From Robinsoniella peoriensis (GTDB lineage: Bacteria > Bacillota > Clostridia > Lachnospirales > Lachnospiraceae): 64,000 nt of DNA. Shown piece after piece: positions 7,113 to 16,229 of this stretch. Every line of letters starts with the position of its first letter. Positions within the stretch are counted from its first letter, which is position 1. The notes under the pieces were generated by a model. The model was not told the DNA's origin. It saw only the letters and a list, made by a program, of their open reading frames with translations, and ran no database searches. The DNA lies in the NCBI RefSeq assembly GCF_042680125.1, contig NZ_JBHTNY010000017.1; one strand, written 5' to 3'. Both the position numbers and the translations under genes were made by a program.

Positions 7113-8537
7113 TTATGTTGCTCCTCTTCTAAAAAACACAACATAAACCGTCTGAAAAAGTATTTTTATATCCAGACCCAGCGACCAGGTATCAATATAT
7201 TTTAAATCCAATGCCAATACATCTTCGAAATCCTGTATATTACTTCGGCCGCTCACCTGCCAGAGTCCTGTAATTCCAGGGCGAAGAGTTAATCTCCTTT
7301 TATACTGACCTTTATATTTTTCGAATTCATCAACAGTCGGTGGTCTGGTTCCAATAAGGCTCATATCACCTTTTAATACATTCCAGAATTGTGGAAGTTC
7401 ATCAATACTGGTTTTTCGTATGAATTTTCCCACACGCGTAATTCTAGGATCATCTTTGATCTTAAACATGAGACCATTCATTTCATTTTGCGCTAAAAGC
7501 TCCTGTTTCCTATCTTCAGCATCTGCGTACATGGAACGGAATTTATATATCTGAAACCGCCGTCCGTTTTTACCGATCCTGATCTGGGAAAAGAATAAAG
7601 GTCCGGGTGACTCCAAAAGAATAAATGGAGCAACCAAAACAACTGAAATGCCAGTTAAAACCAGCCCTACTATTGCACCTGCTATATCTATTAATCTTTT
7701 AACTACCTCCATTCGCAGGCCAATTGTTTTTTTATAAAAGGAAGTGACATAATAATTCCCCATAATCTGCAATTGCTTATTATGGTCCGCAAGCCGTTTA
7801 TCTAATACCTGTATATTAACATCCACCATAGCTCCCATATCCTCCAGGCTTTCGATAATGGGATAAAGGTCAATGCCTCCATTGTACGGCATGTTAATAA
7901 ATACTTCATCCATAACTGCCTGCTTTGCATATTGAAACAGATTATTCTTATTGGCAGTGATCTCAATACCTCTGATTTTGTCACCCAGTTCCTCATCACC
8001 TGCATCCCACAAAACCAGAGACTGAATTATGTAATCCCACATACTCTCATCTTCCAGATTATCCAGAACCTCCTGCACACACTCCTTTACAGTTAAAACT
8101 ACCAGGCGCTTGCTATGATTACTGTATTTATAAATACTGTTTAAATAAATTTTATAAAACATCCGGAATAAAAACATGAAGAGTATATTACCAATAAAAT
8201 TATAGAGCAATATTAACCTTGAAAAATCAGATGATTTTTTCACCAGGAACAGCAGCACTATAATAACTGCTATCAGGTAAATATTTCCCCGCAGAACAGA
8301 AATCAGTTCCTTCCATGCACCTCTCCTAAAAAAGCGCAGGCCGGATGAGCGTAAAAAATATATTCCTATATAAACCAGCACAATTACCAATAAGGATGAT
8401 CCCGTACCAAATTCTATTCCTATCTCAAAGAAATCTCCAAAACGTATGTAATTCGCAATAAAAAAACTAAGTGAAATGGCCATTATATCCATTAAAATCA
8501 CGATTACGGTATTCAACTTTTGTTTTTCTGAATTCAT
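7113..8537 (-). CDS. Undecaprenyl-phosphate sugar-1-phosphate transferase (capsule-initiating, CpsE/WcaJ type)
   Basis: 474-residue polyisoprenyl-phosphate sugar phosphotransferase, which loads the first sugar phosphate onto undecaprenyl phosphate at the membrane. The N-terminal half has four hydrophobic segments (about residues 8-135) and a CoA-binding-like central domain. The C-terminal catalytic domain begins KRLIDIAGAIVGLVLTG, with the family signature KFRSMYADAED, then TRVGKFIRKTSIDELPQFWNVLKGDMSLIGTRPP and RPGITGLWQVSGRS. The start ATG at 8537 has GGAGGG upstream; earlier in-frame starts overlap the CpsB gene and lack a site. It is the last gene of the capsule operon. First sugar (Glc-1-P or Gal-1-P is common) cannot be read from sequence. 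Confidence 0.95.
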   Translation of the reverse strand: MNSEKQKLNTVIVILMDIMAISLSFFIANYIRFGDFFEIGIEFGTGSSLLVIVLVYIGIYFLRSSGLRFFRRGAWKELISVLRGNIYLIAVIIVLLFLVKKSSDFSRLILLYNFIGNILFMFLFRMFYKIYLNSIYKYSNHSKRLVVLTVKECVQEVLDNLEDESMWDYIIQSLVLWDAGDEELGDKIRGIEITANKNNLFQYAKQAVMDEVFINMPYNGGIDLYPIIESLEDMGAMVDVNIQVLDKRLADHNKQLQIMGNYYVTSFYKKTIGLRMEVVKRLIDIAGAIVGLVLTGISVVLVAPFILLESPGPLFFSQIRIGKNGRRFQIYKFRSMYADAEDRKQELLAQNEMNGLMFKIKDDPRITRVGKFIRKTSIDELPQFWNVLKGDMSLIGTRPPTVDEFEKYKGQYKRRLTLRPGITGLWQVSGRSNIQDFEDVLALDLKYIDTWSLGLDIKILFQTVYVVFFRRGAT

Positions 8538-8572
8538 ACAACCATCCCTCCATCTCTGATACATTTTTTCTA

Positions 8573-9334
8573 TCAATATAAATATGATCCTGGTACCCTT
8601 GGATTTATAATCAATACCTGTTGATCCCTTAATATTCTTTCGGGATTAATATTGAAAAGAATCTGCGCATAGCCCTCTGAATAATTTCTGCTGATATAAC
8701 GGTATACACTTTTCAATCCCGGCATCCGGCTGTGGATGTGATGGCAGTCACTGGCTATCACCTGTACCAGATTACAATCTAACAGAAGGTGCGCAGTTTC
8801 CTTTTCAGCCCGCCCGAATACTCCTGCAATACTTCCTTTATTTATCTGAATAATATAACCTCTCCGATTCCAATCATAGGCAATCTGAGGATTTTTTTGA
8901 ATTGTTTTATATCGTTCCGGATGCGCAATCACCGGAATTAATCCTTTACTTTCAATGATCTGAAGAAGTTCAAACAGAATTTCCCGATCAGTATCAAATG
9001 AAAATTCAGTCAGCAGGTACTTTGACCGGTTCAGTGTCCAGATAGTTCCGTCGGATAATTTATCATATAGATTATAGGATGCAAATACTTCCATACCTTT
9101 ATAAATATTTATTTGCATGTTCAATTCTGAAAGTCTTTTTTCTAACCGTTTGAATTGGTTATTTATTGACTCCTGCCGGCTTTCAGGGAATATCTCCGTC
9201 AGATTTCCGTGAGGTGTCAGAACCACATCTGTAACACCAGACTGTGTACATATTTTTAACATCTCTACTGCTTCTGTCAAAGAATCTGCCCCATCATCTG
9301 TTTCCGGTAAAATATGGGTATGTATATCTATCAT
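8573..9334 (-). CDS. CpsB/CapC-type tyrosine-protein phosphatase (PHP family)
   Basis: 253-residue manganese-dependent phosphotyrosine phosphatase of the PHP fold, which dephosphorylates the tyrosine-rich tail of the capsule co-polymerase kinase. It opens MIDIHTHILPETDDGAD, the metal-binding DxHxH motif, followed by LTPHGN, a conserved IAHPERY, and ASDCHHIHSRMPGL near the end. The start ATG at 9334 has AAGGAGG just upstream. It sits five genes from the two BY-kinase genes, fitting the CpsB-CpsC-CpsD control loop of Gram-positive capsules. Confidence 0.93.
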   Translation of the reverse strand: MIDIHTHILPETDDGADSLTEAVEMLKICTQSGVTDVVLTPHGNLTEIFPESRQESINNQFKRLEKRLSELNMQINIYKGMEVFASYNLYDKLSDGTIWTLNRSKYLLTEFSFDTDREILFELLQIIESKGLIPVIAHPERYKTIQKNPQIAYDWNRRGYIIQINKGSIAGVFGRAEKETAHLLLDCNLVQVIASDCHHIHSRMPGLKSVYRYISRNYSEGYAQILFNINPERILRDQQVLIINPRVPGSYLY

Positions 9335-9366
9335 GTCATCCTCCTTCAAGTGCAGTAAAATCAACA

Positions 9367-10410
9367 TTAATTACGGTATTCCGGTTTTCTGATTATTTTT
9401 CGCAAGAAACAGACATTCTTTTTTAATCTGATTTTTATTTTTTCTTTCAGACAAATAAAGAAATATATCAGAAAACTGCAATTTACAGCTGCAAGCAGGC
9501 TTATGATCCTGTACACAGGAAATTTTCCCGGATTCCGGTAACTTTTCCAGAATTCCATTACTTCCTTGTTTAGACATATTTGTTTTACTTTATTATATCC
9601 TTGTTTTGCACAGTACATATTGATCAATTGGGCATGTTTCAAATACGCATAATGGTCTTCATAAGCCTGCTGAATCCTGCTGTTCTGCTCTGCAAATCTA
9701 CCAAGCCGTTTCAGACAACGGTTTTCTACTTTAATTCGGCTGTCTAATATAACCTTTGTAACCAGACTGTTCTCTCTGGTATAATAGATGTACACAGATC
9801 TGGATACATATCCGACCTTTCTTTTCAAATGGGAGAAATATTCCAGATTAAAAAGATAATCTTCACACCAGGATATATCCTCCGGAAACCAGAGATTGTT
9901 ATTTTGAATAATTTCTTTTTTGTATAGTTTGTTCCATAATGCACCGTAATAAAAACCATGTACACATTTTGAAAAATCATCAATAAAGCTGCTCTGATCC
10001 AGAACTCCCGTTAGCGTTGACTGCCAGAAGTTTCTTTCATTTTCAAATTTCCCAATAACCAGATCTACATTTTCTTGAGAAAGAAAAGGAAATACAAGTG
10101 CAGACAAACTTTCCCGATCCATCCTGTCATCTGCATCTACAAACCAGAGATATCTGCCCTTTGCCCTTTTTATACCTTCATTTCTGGCATGTGAGACCCC
10201 CAGATTTTCCGTATGGATAACATAAATTCTTTTATCCATTTTCTTAAACCTGTCACACAGAAGACCGCTTCCATCATCAGAACCATCATCAATAATAATG
10301 ATCTCAAAATCCTGATACGTCTGATGCAGTATATCCTGTACGACAGCCTCTAACCATGATATACAATTATAAACTGGAATTATGATACTAACCGTGTAAA
10401 CTGACTGCAT
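9367..10410 (-). CDS. Glycosyltransferase family 2
   Basis: 347-residue inverting GT-A glycosyltransferase adding one sugar to the lipid-linked repeat unit. The fold opens VSIIIPVYNC, with the nucleotide-binding EIIIIDDGSDDGSG and the metal-binding DADD in LWFVDADDRMD near residue 95, then a substrate loop FPEDISWCEDYLFN. The C-terminus has a basic, hydrophobic amphipathic stretch that may hold it to the membrane. I use the ATG at 10410 (GAAGAAGG upstream, somewhat far); the ATG at 10443 overlaps the preceding stop codon as TAATG and could be used by coupling. Donor and acceptor unknown. Confidence 0.88.
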   Translation of the reverse strand: MQSVYTVSIIIPVYNCISWLEAVVQDILHQTYQDFEIIIIDDGSDDGSGLLCDRFKKMDKRIYVIHTENLGVSHARNEGIKRAKGRYLWFVDADDRMDRESLSALVFPFLSQENVDLVIGKFENERNFWQSTLTGVLDQSSFIDDFSKCVHGFYYGALWNKLYKKEIIQNNNLWFPEDISWCEDYLFNLEYFSHLKRKVGYVSRSVYIYYTRENSLVTKVILDSRIKVENRCLKRLGRFAEQNSRIQQAYEDHYAYLKHAQLINMYCAKQGYNKVKQICLNKEVMEFWKSYRNPGKFPVYRIISLLAAVNCSFLIYFFICLKEKIKIRLKKNVCFLRKIIRKPEYRN

Positions 10411-10442
10411 ATAGCCATGCCCTTCTTCCGTTCTGGTTACCA

Positions 10443-11003
10443 TTATTTCACTGTTAAATACAGCTTTTTCCCAGTTGAGACATTTCCGTCCTCATCCGCA
10501 ACGGTATATACAAGTGTATATGTCCCGGGAGCTTCCGTATTATATTCACCATCAACCATGATCTGACGGTATAAGTACTGTTGGGATGATTTATCGTCAA
10601 CAATTTCTGATATATAATCCAGTGGATTAAATTTGTCACCGATTTTTATTTCAACTTTTTCTTTCAGCAGCTTCAGCACCGGTACTGCCGGATTTGTATT
10701 CCGTTGTGATGTATCCGTTTCTGTTGTACCTGATTCTGTTATTTTCTGCTCTTCTGTATTCTTTTCTGTAATATTTGTTTCAGCTTCTGTTCCATTATCT
10801 GCTGCTGTTACATTCCTCTTATTTACTGATTTATTATTCTCGGAGTTTACTGCATCTTTTTCATCTGTATTTTTATCTGTAAACTCCACCGTATCTTCTC
10901 TGCCCTGACGGATCCGGTTCTGTGTTACTTCAATTGCACTGAGACTTAATAAAAACAGACCTGCGCATATAATTCCGAGAATCACTGTTATGATTTTTCT
11001 CAT
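10443..11003 (-). CDS. Membrane-anchored protein with one Ig-like (DUF5011-type) domain
   Basis: 186-residue protein with an N-terminal membrane segment (KIITVILGIICAGLFLLSLSA), a long low-complexity spacer rich in Thr, Asn and Glu (about residues 35-100), and a C-terminal Ig-like fold recognisable from VEIKIGDKFNPLDYI and the closing YNTEAPGTYTLVYTVADEDGN. Domains of this type hold proteins at a distance from the surface or bind polymers. The start ATG at 11003 sits behind GGAGGGG. It follows the Tyr-tailed kinase gene by 23 bases and is a smaller relative of the three-domain protein at 13906, so the two kinases are bracketed by Ig-like proteins. Exact role unknown. Confidence 0.75.
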   Translation of the reverse strand: MRKIITVILGIICAGLFLLSLSAIEVTQNRIRQGREDTVEFTDKNTDEKDAVNSENNKSVNKRNVTAADNGTEAETNITEKNTEEQKITESGTTETDTSQRNTNPAVPVLKLLKEKVEIKIGDKFNPLDYISEIVDDKSSQQYLYRQIMVDGEYNTEAPGTYTLVYTVADEDGNVSTGKKLYLTVK

Positions 11004-11026
11004 ATACACCCCTCCATTGCCGTATT

Positions 11027-12478
11027 TTAATATCGTTCATTTTCATAATCTACGTATTCATCATATTTTGAATACCCATACTTACTGTATTTTCCATATT
11101 TTCCGTTTCCGGTAATTCCTGACTCTGCAAAATTAAGTATATATCCGAGAATATTGATGCCACTGCTTTGTAAAGTGTCAATCCCTTCCTCGACTGATCT
11201 CAATTTGCTCTGTCCCTGCTTCATTACATATATTGTCTCATCCACATATCCTCCGATTATAACCCCATCATTCATCAGTGTAACCGGCGGCGAATCAATA
11301 ATAATGTAATCAAAAGATTCCTCTTCCTTAAGGTATTGCAGTAATTTAGGGATATCTCCTTTCGTGAGCAGTTTGTCAATTGCTTCTCTAGCTGTACCTG
11401 ACGGAATCATGAAGAAATTTTTATCCACTTCTTTCAGAATATCCTTTACCTCTATATCCCCAGCCAGATAATTAGCAATACCTGCCTCATTTACCTGCAT
11501 TACCAGATAGTTGTCCGGGTTTGACTTCTGATGCAGATTCATATCCATTAATACTACTTTTCTGCCTATTGAAGCAAGTGCTCTTGCAAGCCCCGTGGCT
11601 ATCGTCGTAGTTCCTTCATTTCTTCCTGAACTGGTGACCAGAAAAACTTTACTTTCCTCATCTCTTTTTTTGTGTTCCAGTTTAAAGCCTACCACATTTA
11701 ATAAATCCTGAAATTCATTACCCACACGGCTTTTTCCAAAAATCATTTCATTTCTGCGCCGGCTTCTGGCTTTCATTAATATTGTGGGCAGCTGAGTGAG
11801 GCAGGGTATATTGGTTATACGTCGTATATCCTCAGTAGAACGCACGGTTTTCTGTGATGCTGTATAAAAAACCACAAACAATACACAAGCGAAAACCCCC
11901 AGAACACCTCCTATTAAGCCATAATAAACTGCATGATATGGTGTCATCGGCTCCTTTTCGTTCATAGGATTTTTAACTTCTTTCAAGTCAACATGTCCCA
12001 CTACGTCAGATGCATACGACGGGTATACTTCTTTTATTGTTTCCGCTACACTCTGAGAGACGGAATAATGATCCGACACGGCCTCTATGGTGATCATATT
12101 GATACCTTCTACATAATAACCGGTAATTTCAGCAGGAATACTGTCCAGGGAATCCACCCCCAGAGCATTCGCGATATCTTGTCCGCAGCCGCTGGCTGTT
12201 AATGTTTCTTCAAATGCTGTTCCCAGGTATTTTGCCATCAGTATATTCTGGGAAGAATCCTGGGTCTTATTGACCATGTATGTAACAGCTGCCTTGTATT
12301 CCGGATAGTATATAAACCCTGCCACAGATAAGACCAATGCTGCTGATGATAAAATAACCAATAACATTGACAGCCAATAACGTGACAGGCACCTCCAGAT
12401 GTCATCTATGATACTGCTGATATTTATTACGGCTGCATCATCATAAATATCTTTTACCTCATTTTCATAATCTCGCAT
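11027..12478 (-). CDS. Wzz/BY-kinase fusion with degenerate ATP site and tyrosine-rich tail
   Basis: 483-residue chain-length regulator fused to a bacterial tyrosine kinase-like domain. Membrane segments near residues 36-57 and 186-206 enclose the extracytoplasmic Wzz region. The cytoplasmic kinase-like domain has a good Walker B (FDYIIIDSPPV), but the Walker A reads SSGRNEGTTT (283-292), with Thr290 where the invariant Lys should be. The Walker A' Asp pair is also altered (LMDMNLHQ for the usual D-x-D-L-R). The tail has eight tyrosines in its last 25 residues (GKYGKYSKYGYSKY and onward), the typical phosphorylation cluster. This looks like a substrate/pseudokinase partner for the intact kinase just upstream (29-bp gap). 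Start at 12478 with AGAGGAT upstream. Confidence 0.9.
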   Translation of the reverse strand: MRDYENEVKDIYDDAAVINISSIIDDIWRCLSRYWLSMLLVILSSAALVLSVAGFIYYPEYKAAVTYMVNKTQDSSQNILMAKYLGTAFEETLTASGCGQDIANALGVDSLDSIPAEITGYYVEGINMITIEAVSDHYSVSQSVAETIKEVYPSYASDVVGHVDLKEVKNPMNEKEPMTPYHAVYYGLIGGVLGVFACVLFVVFYTASQKTVRSTEDIRRITNIPCLTQLPTILMKARSRRRNEMIFGKSRVGNEFQDLLNVVGFKLEHKKRDEESKVFLVTSSGRNEGTTTIATGLARALASIGRKVVLMDMNLHQKSNPDNYLVMQVNEAGIANYLAGDIEVKDILKEVDKNFFMIPSGTAREAIDKLLTKGDIPKLLQYLKEEESFDYIIIDSPPVTLMNDGVIIGGYVDETIYVMKQGQSKLRSVEEGIDTLQSSGINILGYILNFAESGITGNGKYGKYSKYGYSKYDEYVDYENERY

Positions 12479-12506
12479 CTATTTATCCTCTTATTTTCTA
12501 TAATTA

Positions 12507-13895
12507 CTAATAAGTACTAATTCGTTTTTCTTTGCTTTTTTGTCTTTTCACCATGCTGCACACTTTATTCTTTACTCCATTAAGTACAAATCCAATAACC
12601 GGAACCCCATTGCTCTCCATTAGGTCAATACTGTCATTAATCATTGTAACCCTGGATGACTCCTGACGTACTACCATAAGCATGGAATCCATATATCCCG
12701 CCATTACTTCGATATCCTGAATAATACCTACAGGTGCAGAATCAATAATAATATAATCCATCTCTTTTTTAGCTTCTTCCAGCAATGCTTCCAGATTCCC
12801 TATCTTTTGTATGAAATTGTTTCCTGCTATAAATTTATCACCGAGAATATAGTACAGATTGCAGCGTCGGTCATAAGATATCAGGTCTTTATATCCGGTA
12901 CCATATTCAAAACAATTACCGATCTGTTTATCCGGCAGTACAGGAAGTCCCAATACTTTATGTAATGCTGGTCTTCGAAGATCCAGATCCAGAACCAATA
13001 CTTTCTTTTCCCTTTGTGCCAGAATTAATGCTATATTAGCTGCAAGCGTAGACTTTCCTTCATTCTCCAGGACACTTCCCAAAAGCAAAGTTTTGGATTT
13101 GGTTTTATCCATTTGATATTCCATTTTAGTTACAATCTTCTTCATATTTTCAGAAAATGCAAATGACACTGAGGGTTTTGTTACCAGAATACTTTCTTTT
13201 CCTTTATGATCTTTTGCTTCGTAACGAACACTACCGATAAAATCAGCGTCGATCTTTACCTTGGCCTGCTGTTCATTATCCAGTTTTCCATTGAACACAT
13301 GAAATAGTATAACAGCCGCCATTCCCGTAATAACAGCCAGCAGACTAATACCGACAGATAACAGTATTGCATTATTAGGTATCGGTTCAATCTGGTCAGC
13401 AGATGGAGCAGATAACGTTTCCAATGTATAACTTTCCATGGCATATGCTGACACATCTTTATAACTGTTAATTGCTTCTTTCATTATTTTAAAAGCATTT
13501 TCCGGAGTATCTCCGGATGCCTTTAAAACTATAAGATTTGAATTCTCAGTTCCTTCTGCAATCAGACAGTTTTTCGTATAGACATTCTTTCCCAGTTTTT
13601 CTTTTACTATGTTTAAATAAATATCACTGTTTAATATTCCGCAGTACTGTGCCACAGCCTGATTATATTGAAACTCTCTTAAAGTCTGTGCTGAATTATC
13701 TTTTGCCACCACTACTACACTTGAGGCAGCAGAGTACTTAACCGGTAACAATTGATTAATACCTACATAACTTAGGAATCCCAAAATGATACTCAACATC
13801 AATATAATTTCTAAATTCCTCAGCACTGCCCTGGCAATAGCCGGCATGTCAAGACCCATGGTCTTATTTAGTAAAACTTTACTTTCTGATGCCAT
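12507..13895 (-). CDS. Wzz/BY-kinase fusion with intact ATP site
   Basis: 462-residue capsule chain-length regulator fused to a tyrosine kinase (CpsC-CpsD type). Membrane segments lie near residues 28-46 and 176-200. The kinase domain has Walker A GSVLENEGKST (Lys281), Walker A' VLVLDLDLRRP and Walker B MDYIIIDSAPV, all canonical. In contrast to its partner downstream, the tail is basic and ends KRISTY with a single tyrosine instead of a cluster. The start ATG at 13895 has GAGGAGG upstream; an earlier in-frame start at 13919 has none. Lying between an Ig-like protein and the Tyr-tailed relative, it probably phosphorylates the latter. That pairing is inference. Confidence 0.92.
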   Translation of the reverse strand: MASESKVLLNKTMGLDMPAIARAVLRNLEIILMLSIILGFLSYVGINQLLPVKYSAASSVVVVAKDNSAQTLREFQYNQAVAQYCGILNSDIYLNIVKEKLGKNVYTKNCLIAEGTENSNLIVLKASGDTPENAFKIMKEAINSYKDVSAYAMESYTLETLSAPSADQIEPIPNNAILLSVGISLLAVITGMAAVILFHVFNGKLDNEQQAKVKIDADFIGSVRYEAKDHKGKESILVTKPSVSFAFSENMKKIVTKMEYQMDKTKSKTLLLGSVLENEGKSTLAANIALILAQREKKVLVLDLDLRRPALHKVLGLPVLPDKQIGNCFEYGTGYKDLISYDRRCNLYYILGDKFIAGNNFIQKIGNLEALLEEAKKEMDYIIIDSAPVGIIQDIEVMAGYMDSMLMVVRQESSRVTMINDSIDLMESNGVPVIGFVLNGVKNKVCSMVKRQKSKEKRISTY

Positions 13896-13905
13896 AATAT
13901 CCTCC

Positions 13906-14820
13906 TCATTCAACAACAACTATCAATTCTGCATTGCCGCTATAACCGGTTTCTTTTGATGTATAGTTATAAATAACGGAATAATTACCCTTTTTGGCAG
14001 AATCAACATTTGACTTGTAAGATATATCAGCAATCGAGATCCATTCCCCTGCCTTTTCTAAAAGCTGAGATTCTGTGTTTTCTCCCTCTGAGACACTTCC
14101 CCGCTCAATCTGTTTTACACTTCCGTCTTTTACATAAGCCACAAAATCTGCCGGATTCAATTGCTCACCTTTTTTCATGTATAATATATATTGTTTTAGA
14201 TATATCTGCGGTTCAAATGCTGTTTTCTCATAACTATCCTCATATATTTCCACAGAGACGGGCAAAACGGCAGTATCTCCAAGGCTATTTTCCACTTCCA
14301 GAGAGCACTTATAAATTCCGCTTTCTATATCCTCTTTAAAAATATCATCGCCTGTGACTTTTACAAATGCACTGATATCGCCATCAATACAATCATCGGC
14401 ATGAACAATAGACATCAAATCTATCGCAGTAGATTTGGAAAATCTCAAAGGACTGTCTATGTTGAAATGAGGGGAATTATAATCTGTATACTCCAGCTTT
14501 CTGGAGGTCTTCCCAATATTCCCTGCCTTGTCTATCGATACATAAGTTGCTGTAAATTCCTGTTGGTCCCCCTCCGGATTTTTTTTAATTCCTTCCAGGA
14601 AAACTGAATCTGTCAGATCACCTTCTTCAGGATCCATCGCAGTCACACCTTTTAACAGAACTTTCTGGCTATCGTGTATACTTGCTTTTATTTCTGTGGG
14701 ATTACAGCTTAAAACCGGCTCTCTCAGATCTTCATTTTTAATCTGTATGAATAGATATACAACCATACAGATCACAGAGCATGCAAACAAAATTCTCATT
14801 ACATATTTCAACCATTTCAT
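13906..14820 (-). CDS. Membrane-anchored Ig-like/HYR-type repeat protein
   Basis: 304-residue protein with an N-terminal membrane segment (WLKYVMRILFACSVICMVVYL) and an extracytoplasmic part made of about three beta-sandwich modules. The first has the acidic AMDPEEGDLTDSV and VSIDKAGNIGKTSR typical of HYR/cadherin-like domains; the second repeats this as HADDCIDGDISAFV; the third has MKKGEQLNPADFVAYV. The start ATG at 14820 has AAAGGAG upstream; the earlier ATG at 14841 overlaps that site. It precedes the intact kinase gene by 10 bases and is a relative of the one-domain protein at 10443. It may guide polymer to the cell surface or serve as an external sensor for the kinase pair; unproven. 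Confidence 0.75.
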   Translation of the reverse strand: MKWLKYVMRILFACSVICMVVYLFIQIKNEDLREPVLSCNPTEIKASIHDSQKVLLKGVTAMDPEEGDLTDSVFLEGIKKNPEGDQQEFTATYVSIDKAGNIGKTSRKLEYTDYNSPHFNIDSPLRFSKSTAIDLMSIVHADDCIDGDISAFVKVTGDDIFKEDIESGIYKCSLEVENSLGDTAVLPVSVEIYEDSYEKTAFEPQIYLKQYILYMKKGEQLNPADFVAYVKDGSVKQIERGSVSEGENTESQLLEKAGEWISIADISYKSNVDSAKKGNYSVIYNYTSKETGYSGNAELIVVVE

Positions 14821-14855
14821 ATTACTAAGTACTCCTTTCATTGAAACTCTTTTTT

Positions 14856-16193
14856 CTATTCCGGTAATTCTTTGTATTTTACCAGCATATATTTCTCATC
14901 CATCGCATATAACAGCGCAAATAATACAAAAATGTAATCCAGGGTTCCAAGCACATCTACCCACCACAGAGATATAAAATATAAGACAAAGCATATGCTT
15001 AGTGCAGCCGCCAGACGGGAGCCCCTGCATAACGCGCTCCGAAAGCCTTTGATAAGAAAAAATCCATATAGCAGCAGCTGTATTATTAACCCGGGATAGG
15101 CGACTTTTATATACTGGTTCACATAATAATTATCAATGGAACTTATCCAGAATCCCTGATACGCCCAGTTAAAGGTATATCCATATCCTCTTCCTATCAA
15201 TGGATTGATCCAATCTAGTTTAAAAATAAGCGGCAATAACTTTCTGTAATCTTCACTCAATACATATGTCGTTGTATCCACCCCCAGAGATTCTGCAAAC
15301 TTTGTATTTAAGGCTGCATCAATCAGATGGGCAATGGAGATAAGTACCGACTGGACAGCAGAGGTATTGTAAAACAACATTATGACAATGATACCGGTTA
15401 TAGCAGTATAAAAAGCAATTAATAACACCGGTAATTTTTCTTTACGGGAACTTGCCAGAAAGATAATGAAGATTTCAAGCAGAAACAGTCCCAACGTAGA
15501 TCTGGAACCTGTCAGATATACATTTACGGCTATCAGCAAAAAAAGCCAGAAGTGTGAAAATAAACTAATTGCTCTTTTCTTGTAATGAAAACAAACCAAA
15601 GGTGTCATTATTAATAAATACAATCCGTACCCCAGTGGATGATGAGCCGGCCCCATGATCCGGTACTGACCATTTCGAAAAGAATCACCCACCACCATGC
15701 CTGGTATCATTTCAAACTGTAAGAAAACAGAACCTTTTAACAGGAATTCCAAAATACCAAGAATGCACAGCACATAAGCGATACGGATCAAAACGGATAA
15801 AAATTTCTCAACCGAAAGTTCGGCTTTAAATAAATAGATCATTGTGTATAGAACCGCCAGCTGATCAAAAAACGGGTTAAAGAATGTATTTATATTTCTT
15901 CGGTATACTGCTGTGTAAAGCAAAACAATCATATATATCAGTACAAAAGCATTCCCACGAAACGAAAAAATGACATTTTTAAATTCCTTTGTCCGCCCAG
16001 GATTACGCAAAATCATATACCAGATGATTAAGAGTGTTACCCTCTGGCAATTGAAAACAGAAAAACCTATGTAATCCGGAATAAAAAAAATCGAGATTAC
16101 AAGAAAAATTGATAATGAATATAAGGAAACTTTTTTATTCTTACTTCTATTCTGGTGCCTTAATTTTTTTTGGAAACCAACTTCGCTGTTCAA
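14856..16193 (-). CDS. Wzy-type polysaccharide polymerase / O-antigen ligase family membrane protein
   Basis: 445-residue polytopic protein with about eleven to twelve hydrophobic segments and one large outer loop (about residues 280-345) bearing the charged tail SEDYRKLLPLIFKLDWINPLIGRGYGY. The motif LTGSRSTLGLFLLEIFIIFLA with the Arg before the segment is characteristic of the O-antigen ligase/Wzy superfamily. In a capsule operon with Wzx and a Wzz/kinase it should polymerise the flipped repeat units. The start is a TTG at 16193; an in-frame stop lies three codons upstream and the nearest strong site (AGGAG) is rather distant, so initiation may be weak. No better start follows. Confidence 0.85.
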   Translation of the reverse strand: MNSEVGFQKKLRHQNRSKNKKVSLYSLSIFLVISIFFIPDYIGFSVFNCQRVTLLIIWYMILRNPGRTKEFKNVIFSFRGNAFVLIYMIVLLYTAVYRRNINTFFNPFFDQLAVLYTMIYLFKAELSVEKFLSVLIRIAYVLCILGILEFLLKGSVFLQFEMIPGMVVGDSFRNGQYRIMGPAHHPLGYGLYLLIMTPLVCFHYKKRAISLFSHFWLFLLIAVNVYLTGSRSTLGLFLLEIFIIFLASSRKEKLPVLLIAFYTAITGIIVIMLFYNTSAVQSVLISIAHLIDAALNTKFAESLGVDTTTYVLSEDYRKLLPLIFKLDWINPLIGRGYGYTFNWAYQGFWISSIDNYYVNQYIKVAYPGLIIQLLLYGFFLIKGFRSALCRGSRLAAALSICFVLYFISLWWVDVLGTLDYIFVLFALLYAMDEKYMLVKYKELPE

Positions 16194-16229
16194 TGGAAAT
16201 ATTCACATCCTCTCCTGATTCTAAATCCC

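Noticed and set aside
10633..10908. Plus-strand open frame of Ser/Phe/Val-rich sequence
   Set aside because: Antisense of the low-complexity linker of the Ig-like protein at 10443-11003.
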